DNA from: Hydrogenophaga sp.
Lineage (GTDB): Bacteria; Pseudomonadota; Gammaproteobacteria; Burkholderiales; Burkholderiaceae_C
DNA: 64,000 nt
Direction: 5' to 3'
Assembly (NCBI GenBank): GCA_018333605.1
Contig: JAGXSV010000016.1
Location: 50,547 to 114,546, forward strand
The stretch's first letter is position 1. Each line of letters begins with the position of its first letter. A program made the translations under genes and the position numbers. This document shows positions 58,027 to 64,000 of this stretch, one piece after another. A model generated the notes under the pieces. That model searched no databases. It was given only the letters and a program-made list of their open reading frames with translations, and was not told the origin of the DNA.

Positions 58027-58878
58027 ATGCAACCCGCCACCGTCCCTTTGGCCTCGCCGGCCCACAACGCGCCCCACACGGTGCCGGCCCCGGGTGCGCT
58101 CGCCAGCGGCCTGCCTGCTGCCGTGGCGGCGGCGCTGTGGCGCGGTGACCAGTTGGGCGCGCCTGTGGCCGCCACCTTGTCCAGCGGCTTTGCTGCGCTG
58201 GACGCGGTGTTGCCCGGCGGTGGCTGGCCCTGCCATACCGTCACCGAAATCCTGGCACCGCAAAGCGGCATGCTGGAATGGCGGCTGCTGGGGCCGCTGC
58301 TGCGCCAGGTGTGCGCTGGCGGGCGCAGCGTGGTGCTGGTGGGCCCGCCACGGCCGCCGCACCCGCCCGGTTTGCGCTGGGAAGGCATCAGCGAGCGCCA
58401 GCTGGTCTGGGTGCAAACCGAGACGCCGGCCGAGCGCCTGTGGGCCACCGAGCAGCTGGTCAGGGCCAACGCCTGCGGTGCCGTCATTGCCTGGCTGCCG
58501 CAGGTGCGGACCGAGCAGGTGCGCCGCTTGCAGGTGCTGGCGGCGGGCTGTGCCGGCCCGGTGTTTCTGTGCCGGCCGGCCTCGGCGGCACAAGAGTCGT
58601 CGGCTGCGCCGCTGCGCCTGCTGGCCCGCGTGGGGCCTGACTGGGCCTTGCGGGTCGACGTGTTCAAGCGCAAAGGCCCGCCACTGGGCAGCACGCTGCA
58701 TTTGCCGTCGGTGCCCGGCGGCCTGCAGGCCATTTTGACGCCCCGCCTGAAACAGCCCAGCGCGTTGCTGCCCAGCGACCAGCCCAGGGACGCTGCGCCT
58801 GCCCCCACCCCAAAGGTCGACCATGTTGTGGTCAGCGCTCCTGCTCCCAGCGCCCGACGACTCCGCCTTGCCCACTGA
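58027..58878 (+). CDS. imuA: Translesion synthesis-associated protein ImuA
   Basis: 283-residue RecA/SulA-like protein. Typical openings are 'WRGDQLGAPVAATLSSGFAALDAVLPGGGWPCHTVTEIL' and 'QSGMLEWRLLGPLLRQ', then 'SVVLVGPPRPPHPPGL' and 'QLVWVQTETPAERLWATEQLVRA'. It works with ImuB and DnaE2 in SOS-induced mutagenic lesion bypass. A LexA box precedes it. It overlaps imuB by 56 bp. Confidence 0.93.
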   Translation: MQPATVPLASPAHNAPHTVPAPGALASGLPAAVAAALWRGDQLGAPVAATLSSGFAALDAVLPGGGWPCHTVTEILAPQSGMLEWRLLGPLLRQVCAGGRSVVLVGPPRPPHPPGLRWEGISERQLVWVQTETPAERLWATEQLVRANACGAVIAWLPQVRTEQVRRLQVLAAGCAGPVFLCRPASAAQESSAAPLRLLARVGPDWALRVDVFKRKGPPLGSTLHLPSVPGGLQAILTPRLKQPSALLPSDQPRDAAPAPTPKVDHVVVSAPAPSARRLRLAH

Positions 58879-60127
58879 CGCGGCGCTGCAGACGCTGGCA
58901 CTCTGGGCGCTTCAATTCACGCCCCGCGTTGCTGTCGCTGACGAAGCCGTGGTCATGGAGCTGGGGGCGAGCGTGCGCCTGTTTGGGGGCCAGCGCGCGC
59001 TGCGCGAGCGCGTGCAAGCCGAAGGCGCCGAACTGGGTGTGGGCCAGCTGGCCTGGGCGCCCAACAGCCTGGCCGCGCTGGCGCTGGCTCGCGCCGGGGT
59101 TGAAAACGGTTTGCAGCAACCACTGGACGCGCTGCTGGACGCCCTGCCCATGGACACACTCAGTGCCGTGCGCCTGCACCGCCTCACGCTGTCGCACATC
59201 GGCTGCCGCACCCTGGGCGACGTGCGGCGGCTGCCGCGGGGCGGCGTGGCCCGCCGGTTTGACAAACAGCTGCTCGCCGCGCTCGACCGGGCTTATGGAC
59301 GAGCGCCTGAAGTGCATGCATGGATCGAGCTGCCCGAGCGCTTCGCGCAGCGCCTGGAGCTGATGTTTCGGGTGGACGACGCGCCGGCCCTGCTGTTTGG
59401 CGCGCGCCGGCTGCTGCTGGCGCTGTGCGGCTGGCTGGCTGCACGCCACAGCGGCACCACCGCCTTCACCCTGCGCTGGGCGCACGACGCCATGCGCGCG
59501 AAGTCCGCAGGCGAGGGCGGCAGCATCACCATCCGCACCGCCGAGCCCACGCGCCAGCTCGATCACCTCTGCCGCCTGCTCGCCGAACACCTGGCCCGGG
59601 TGGAGCTGCTGGCCCCGGTGGGCGACCTGGAGCTGGTGGCCGACGCTGTGGTGCCGCTGGAAGAAAAAAGCGCCTCGTGGCTGCCCGACGAAGCCGAAGG
59701 TCGCGAGCCGCTGCACCTGGTGCTGGAACGCCTGGCCGCCCGCCTGGGGCCGCAGCGTGTGCTGCGCCCGGTGCTGTGTGAAGACCACCGCCCCGAATGG
59801 ATGTGCCGCTGGCAACCCGCGCCCGAACCCTTGCCCCGCAAGCCCGTGGCAGGCAACGGGCTGCCGCAGCCCGGCTTCATCTTGGCGGCGCCGATCAAGC
59901 TGCTGGTGCGCGCCCACCGGCCTTACTACCAGGGCGAACTGCAATTGCTGGCCGGTCCGCAGCGGGTCGAGGGCGGCTGGTGGGACCGCGACGAGGCAGC
60001 TGGGCAGATACGCAACGTGGTGCGCGACTACTGGGTGGCGCAATCGGCACACGCGGGGGTGTTGTGGGTGTTTCAGACGCGGCTGGACGAGGCGCCAGCT
60101 TGGTTTTTGCATGGGGTGTTTGCATGA
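58823..60127 (+). CDS. imuB: Y-family polymerase-like protein ImuB
   Basis: 434 residues. 'MLWSALLLP' is the usual start, here overlapping imuA. The Y-family palm region 'AVADEAVVMELGASVRLFGG' is present but lacks the full set of catalytic acidic residues, as expected for ImuB. Then 'DTLSAVRLHRLTLSHIGCRTLGDVRRLPRGGVARRF' (helix-hairpin-helix) and 'GILWVFQ'-like C-terminal 'AGVLWVFQTRLDEAPAWFLHGVF'. It links DnaE2 to the beta clamp. Confidence 0.92.
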   Translation: MLWSALLLPAPDDSALPTDAALQTLALWALQFTPRVAVADEAVVMELGASVRLFGGQRALRERVQAEGAELGVGQLAWAPNSLAALALARAGVENGLQQPLDALLDALPMDTLSAVRLHRLTLSHIGCRTLGDVRRLPRGGVARRFDKQLLAALDRAYGRAPEVHAWIELPERFAQRLELMFRVDDAPALLFGARRLLLALCGWLAARHSGTTAFTLRWAHDAMRAKSAGEGGSITIRTAEPTRQLDHLCRLLAEHLARVELLAPVGDLELVADAVVPLEEKSASWLPDEAEGREPLHLVLERLAARLGPQRVLRPVLCEDHRPEWMCRWQPAPEPLPRKPVAGNGLPQPGFILAAPIKLLVRAHRPYYQGELQLLAGPQRVEGGWWDRDEAAGQIRNVVRDYWVAQSAHAGVLWVFQTRLDEAPAWFLHGVFA

Positions 60128-60130
60128 TTG

Positions 60131-60215
60131 ACTCCCCCCCGCCGCGCTGCGCGCGACCCCCTCAAGGGGGCGGCACTGGCCGTCCGGCAAAGCCGGCCCG
60201 ACGGCGCCCTGGGGG
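60131..60215 (+). repeat. GC-rich intergenic repeat, copy 7
   Basis: Starts 3 bp after the imuB stop: 'ccccccccgccgcgctgcgc', then 'gaccccctcaagggggcgg' and 'ccgtccggcaaagccgg'. It lies between imuB and dnaE2. Confidence 0.75.
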
Positions 60216-60255
60216 GCTTCCCCTCTGCTCGGTACGCCTCTCGCTCCGTGATGCA

Positions 60256-60374
60256 CTTGCCCCCATCCCAACCATCCCCCAGAGGGGGAAGGGGTCAGGC
60301 ATGCGCTCTGGGCGAGGATGGGCTTCAATGTCTTGCTCCTTCCCCCTTTGGGGGAAGGCAGGGATGGGGGCACG
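60256..60374. repeat. Long inverted repeat before dnaE2
   Basis: The 37-base arm at 60256-60292 ('cttgcccccatcccaacc' onward) pairs with the arm at 60338-60374, with four mismatches or so. Each arm also contains a smaller palindrome ('ccttccccctttgggggaagg'). It would form a large hairpin in the imuB-dnaE2 transcript. Confidence 0.75.
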
Positions 60375-60392
60375 CCTGCGAGGGTGCTCACC

Positions 60393-63300
60393 ATGACGCC
60401 ACAACCCGCTGGCATTCCCGCTTACGCGGAGCTGCTGTGCCTGTCCAACTTCAGTTTCCTGCGCGGTGCCAGCCGGCCCGAAGAGCTGGTGGAGCGTGCC
60501 CAGGCGCTGGGGTACACCGCGCTGGCGCTCACCGACGAGTGCTCGCTCGCTGGCATCGTGCGCGCCCACGTGGCGGCCAAAGCGCATGGCCTGAAGCTGC
60601 TGGTGGGCAGCCAGTTTCAGGTGGTGTGTGACGCGCCGTTCACCCTCGTCGTGCTCGCCACCAACCTCAACGGCTACGGCAACCTGTGCGAATTCATCAC
60701 CCGCCTGCGCCGCACGGCGCCCAAGGGCAGCTACCGCCTCACACTGAACGCCATCAGCGCCGACGCGCTGGTCGACTGCCTGGTGCTGGCCGTGCCGCAG
60801 CGCGGCAGCAGCCAGGCGCAGACGGACGCTGTGGCGCGCTGGCTGTTGCAGCATTTCGTGGGCCGCTGCTGGCTCGGCGTGGAGCAGCTGCGCCTGATAG
60901 ACGACGAAATGCGCCTGCACCGGCTGCGCCAGAGCAGCGAGCTCACCGCCGTGCCGCTGGTGGCCGTGGGCGATGTGCACATGCACCTGCGCTCGCGCAA
61001 GGCGCTGCAAGACGTGCTGACCGCCACCCGCCTCGGCCAGCCGCTCACCGCCTGCGGCCAAGCGCTCGCGCCCAATGCCGAGCAACGCCTGCGCTCGCGC
61101 CTGGCGCTGGCGCAGTGCTACCCCGAGCCCTTGCTGGCCGAGACACTGAAGGTCGCCGAGCGCTGCCACTTTTCGCTCGACGAACTGGCCTACCAATACC
61201 CCAGCGAAGTGGTGCCGCCGGGCGAAACGCCCGCCAGCCACCTGCGCCGCCTGGCCTACGAAGGCATGGGCCGGCGCTGGCCCGCGGGTGCGTCAGACCA
61301 GGTGCAGCAGCAGGTCGAGCACGAGCTGACGCTCATTGGTGAACTGGGCTATGAGCACTACTTCCTCACCGTCTACGACATCGTGGCCTTTGCCCGCTCG
61401 CAACACATCTTGTGCCAGGGCCGCGGCTCGGCCGCCAACAGCGCCGTGTGTTACTGCCTGGGCATTACCGAAGTGGACCCGGCGCGCACGGCGGTGCTGT
61501 TTGAACGCTTCATCTCCAAAGAGCGCAACGAGCCGCCCGACATTGATGTGGACTTTGAACACGAGCGGCGTGAAGAAGTGATCCAGTACCTCTACCGCAA
61601 GTACGGCCGCGAACGCGCCGCGCTCACCGCCACCGTCATCAGCTACCGCCCGCGCAGCGCCATACGCGATGTGGGCAAGGCGCTGGGCTTTGCCGAAGCC
61701 ACACTGGACAAGCTCGCCCGCGAGCTCTACTGGCGCGACGGGCGCCAAGCCATCGAGCCCGAGCGCCTGCACGAAGTGGGCCTGGACCCCGACAGCCTGG
61801 CCGTGCGCCAGCTGCTCGTGCTCACCGGTCAGATCATGGGTTTTCCGCGCCACCTGTCGCAGCACACTGGCGGTTTTGTGCTCACGCAGATGCCGCTTTC
61901 GCGCATGGTGCCGATTGAAAACGCCAGCATGGTCGACCGCACCGTCATCGAGTGGGATAAAGACGACCTCGACGCCATGGGCCTCTTGAAGGTGGATGTG
62001 CTCGCGCTCGGCATGCTCACCGCCATCCGCAAGTCGCTCGACTTCATTGGCCAGCGCAAGGGCCATGTGTTCCAGATGCAGGACATCCCCGCCGAAGACC
62101 CGGGCACCTACGACATGATCTGCGCCGCCGACACGGTGGGCGTGTTCCAGATCGAGAGCCGCGCGCAGATGAGTATGCTGCCGCGCCTGCGTCCGCGCTG
62201 CTTTTACGACCTGGTGATTGAAGTGGCACTGGTGCGGCCCGGCCCCATTCAGGGCGGCGCGGTGCACCCCTACCTGAACCGCCGCCAGGGCAAAGAACCC
62301 ATTGACTACCCCAAAGGGCTGGACGCGGCCCTCAAGCGCACGCTGGGCATCCCCGTGTTTCAGGAGCAGTGCATGCAGATCGCCATCATTGCCGCTGGCT
62401 TCACGCCCGGCGAGGCCGACGGCCTGCGCCGCGCCATGGCCGCCTGGAAGCGCAAAGGCGGCCTGGGCCAATACCAGGACCGCCTGCTCAGCGGCATGGC
62501 CGAGCGCGGCTACGAGCCCGACTTTGCGCAGCGCGTGGTCGAGCAGATCAAAGGCTTCTCCAGTTACGGCTTTCCCGAAAGCCACGCCGCCAGCTTTGCG
62601 CTGCTGGTGTACGCCAGCTGCTGGATCAAGCACCACCACCCGGCCGAATTTCTGGCCGCCATGCTCAACAGCCAGCCGCTGGGTTTCTACAGCCCCAGCC
62701 AGCTGCTGCAAGACGCACAGCGCCATGGCGTCGAGGTGCGCGCGGTCGACGTGATGGAAAGCGGGTGGGACTGCACGCTGGAAGAAACCGTGTCATTGCG
62801 CGACGTGACCAACCCCCTCTCCCGCTTGCGGGAGAGGGCAGGGGAGAGGGCCGCCCCCGGGTCCACCATGCCCGCCGTGCGCCTGGGCTTGTGCATGGTC
62901 AGCGGCCTCTCGCGCAGCGAAGCGCAGCGCATCGTCGCCGCGCGCGAAGCCACAGCGTTCACCGACGCAGAAGACTTGGCCCGCCGCGCCCAGCTAGACA
63001 AACAGACCCTGCAGCAACTCGCCGCCGCCGACGCCTTGATGAGCCTCAGCGGCCACCGCCGCCAGCAGGTCTGGGACGCCGCCGCCCTCAAGACACCGCC
63101 CGCGCTGCTCAGGGAAGCGCCTGTGGAAGAAGACGCGCTGGACCTGCCCGAAGCCCCCGAAGGCGAAGCCATCGTGTGGGACTACGCCAGCCTCGGCCTC
63201 ACCCTGCGCAACCACCCCCTGGCGCTGCTGCGCGAGCGCCTGCAAGCGCGCCGCTTCATGACCGCTGAAGCCCTGAAGAGCGCCCCCGACGGCCGCCTTG

Positions 63301-63575
63301 TGCGCGCCTGCGGCATCGTCACCAACCGCCAGCAACCCGGCACCGCCAACGGCGTGGTTTTTGTGTCGCTGGAAGATGAAACCGGTGTGGTGCAAGTCAT
63401 CGTCTGGAAAGCCCTGCGCGAGCGCCAGCGCAACGCCCTCACCCGCTCCAGGCTCATGGCCGTGCATGGCGTGTGGCAGCGCGAGGGTGAGGTCCGCAAC
63501 CTCATCGCCGGCCACCTGGAAGACCTGACACCGATGCTGGGCCGACTGGCCACGGAGAGCCGGGACTTTCATTAA
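60393..63575 (+). CDS. dnaE2: Error-prone DNA polymerase DnaE2
   Basis: 1060-residue C-family polymerase. The N-terminal PHP domain is 'YAELLCLSNFSFLRGASRPEEL' and 'ALTDECSLAGIVR'. Catalytic aspartates lie in 'NEPPDIDVDFEHERREEV', and 'DDLDAMGLLKVDVLALGML' follows. 'VRPGPIQGGAVHPYLNRRQG' and 'SYGFPESHAASFALLVYASCW' are DnaE2 hallmarks. The C-terminal OB fold ends 'ATESRDFH', the standard terminus. Around residues 806-822 ('NPLSRLRERAGERA') the coding sequence is a palindromic repeat. The ATG at 60393 is preferred over 60318. Third gene of the LexA-controlled cassette. Confidence 0.95.
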   Translation: MTPQPAGIPAYAELLCLSNFSFLRGASRPEELVERAQALGYTALALTDECSLAGIVRAHVAAKAHGLKLLVGSQFQVVCDAPFTLVVLATNLNGYGNLCEFITRLRRTAPKGSYRLTLNAISADALVDCLVLAVPQRGSSQAQTDAVARWLLQHFVGRCWLGVEQLRLIDDEMRLHRLRQSSELTAVPLVAVGDVHMHLRSRKALQDVLTATRLGQPLTACGQALAPNAEQRLRSRLALAQCYPEPLLAETLKVAERCHFSLDELAYQYPSEVVPPGETPASHLRRLAYEGMGRRWPAGASDQVQQQVEHELTLIGELGYEHYFLTVYDIVAFARSQHILCQGRGSAANSAVCYCLGITEVDPARTAVLFERFISKERNEPPDIDVDFEHERREEVIQYLYRKYGRERAALTATVISYRPRSAIRDVGKALGFAEATLDKLARELYWRDGRQAIEPERLHEVGLDPDSLAVRQLLVLTGQIMGFPRHLSQHTGGFVLTQMPLSRMVPIENASMVDRTVIEWDKDDLDAMGLLKVDVLALGMLTAIRKSLDFIGQRKGHVFQMQDIPAEDPGTYDMICAADTVGVFQIESRAQMSMLPRLRPRCFYDLVIEVALVRPGPIQGGAVHPYLNRRQGKEPIDYPKGLDAALKRTLGIPVFQEQCMQIAIIAAGFTPGEADGLRRAMAAWKRKGGLGQYQDRLLSGMAERGYEPDFAQRVVEQIKGFSSYGFPESHAASFALLVYASCWIKHHHPAEFLAAMLNSQPLGFYSPSQLLQDAQRHGVEVRAVDVMESGWDCTLEETVSLRDVTNPLSRLRERAGERAAPGSTMPAVRLGLCMVSGLSRSEAQRIVAAREATAFTDAEDLARRAQLDKQTLQQLAAADALMSLSGHRRQQVWDAAALKTPPALLREAPVEEDALDLPEAPEGEAIVWDYASLGLTLRNHPLALLRERLQARRFMTAEALKSAPDGRLVRACGIVTNRQQPGTANGVVFVSLEDETGVVQVIVWKALRERQRNALTRSRLMAVHGVWQREGEVRNLIAGHLEDLTPMLGRLATESRDFH
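62812..62852 (+). repeat. REP-like palindrome inserted in frame in dnaE2
   Basis: 'ccctctcccgc-tt-gcgggagaggg' (62815-62838) is a perfect 11-bp stem, followed by 'caggggagaggg'. The same motif is widespread as intergenic REP-type DNA. Here it is translated as 'PLSRLRERAGERA', residues not expected in DnaE2. Confidence 0.8.
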
Positions 63576-63586
63576 AAAGGGCGCAT

Positions 63587-64000
63587 TCAAGCCCCAAGTG
63601 CAACGGGGTTGATGATAGTGGACCAGTAGGCCTGAAAGTCAAACGAACCCACCGGGAGAAACTGCTCGGCCGGGGACTTCCAGCCCAGGGACTTTTGGGG
63701 CTTGGCGTTGTGGTGAAAGGCAATGGCATCGAGCTGCTCCTGGGTGTAGATGCTCAGGTCTGAGCCCTTGGGCAAAACACGGCGCAGCAGCCCATTGGTG
63801 TTCTCGTTGATGCCGCGCTCCCACGGGCTGTAGGGGTGAGCGAAGTAGACCTTGATGCCGGTCGCATCCGAGAGGGCCTGGTGTTGCGTCATCTCCTTGC
63901 CGTTGTCATACGTCATGGACAGGCGCATCGCAGCGTCCAAGCGGCCCAGCACAAAGCCAAAGCGCTGTGCCGTGTGCTCAGCCGTGGCGTTGTCCAGTTG
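63587..64000 (-). CDS. IS30-family transposase, C-terminal part (cut by window edge)
   Basis: About 137 residues are in the window and the frame is open to the right edge. The integrase core is recognisable: 'AMRLSMTYDNGKEMTQHQAL' (Asp of the DDE triad), 'YFAHPYSPWERGINENTNGLLRRVLPKGSDL' (the Glu in W-E-R-G) and 'HHNAKPQKSLGWKSPAEQF'. These are hallmarks of IS30. The stop codon is 12 bp from the end of dnaE2, so the element's terminal repeat must lie within those few bases or overlap the gene end. The 5' half and left end are outside the window. Confidence 0.93.
   Translation of the reverse strand, partial: QLDNATAEHTAQRFGFVLGRLDAAMRLSMTYDNGKEMTQHQALSDATGIKVYFAHPYSPWERGINENTNGLLRRVLPKGSDLSIYTQEQLDAIAFHHNAKPQKSLGWKSPAEQFLPVGSFDFQAYWSTIINPVALGA

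Overview
The window is GC-rich, densely coded bacterial DNA. Gene families and gene order point to a betaproteobacterium of the order Burkholderiales, most likely Comamonadaceae (Hydrogenophaga or a relative). This is inferred from ribF-ileS-lspA, the trxB/ftsK/lolA/rarA neighbourhood, the PimC/PimD-type acyl-CoA dehydrogenase pair, the imuA-imuB-dnaE2 mutagenesis cassette, and a short GC-rich repeat placed right behind stop codons. No rRNA, tRNA or CRISPR array was seen.

Layout. 1-11.6 kb: end of lolC, then lolD, tatD and a DNA-deoxyinosine glycosylase; a wrecked mscS; a spermidine synthase-like gene; an orphan GspE-type ATPase; a wrecked Crp/Fnr regulator; two EamA transporters, an SDR, a quinone oxidoreductase and a small outer-membrane barrel. 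11.7-18.4 kb: a class V aminotransferase, the ribF-ileS-lspA operon and an HNH endonuclease. 18.4-28.5 kb: two acyl-CoA dehydrogenases, yceH, purN, prfC, an RsmB-like methyltransferase, a fatty-acid desaturase, rpmB-rpmG and trxB. 28.6-33.8 kb: a Crp-type regulator, ftsK, lolA and rarA. 34-37.8 kb: livHMGF, a branched-chain amino-acid ABC transporter without a binding protein in the window.

37.8-53.1 kb: one long minus-strand operon for a pseudaminic-acid-type surface glycan. In transcription order it holds a MurJ/MviN flippase, an HpcH/HpaI-type aldolase, an initiating sugar transferase, an AsnB-type amidotransferase, a GT-B-like protein, pseB, pseC, an SpsF-type cytidylyltransferase, a Pse-associated methylase, a broken N-acetyl sugar amidotransferase, a broken hisH paralogue, a PseG-GNAT fusion, pseI and a CapD/WbpM-type dehydratase, ending in a strong bidirectional terminator. 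The broken pair, with no hisF partner, suggests loss of an acetamidino modification of the sugar.

53.2-64 kb: lysS; a 7TM-DISM receptor with a degenerate GGDEF domain; rpoH behind a perfect CIRCE operator; imuA behind a LexA-type box, then imuB and dnaE2, which carries an in-frame palindromic repeat; and an IS30-family transposase cut by the window edge 12 bp after dnaE2.

Two themes stand out. Four genes (mscS, a Crp/Fnr regulator, the sugar amidotransferase and hisH) have decayed by internal deletions, in three of them with frameshifts, while their neighbours are intact. GC-rich palindromic repeats recur between genes and once inside a gene. Family assignments rest on recognised motifs and lengths; no database search was run.
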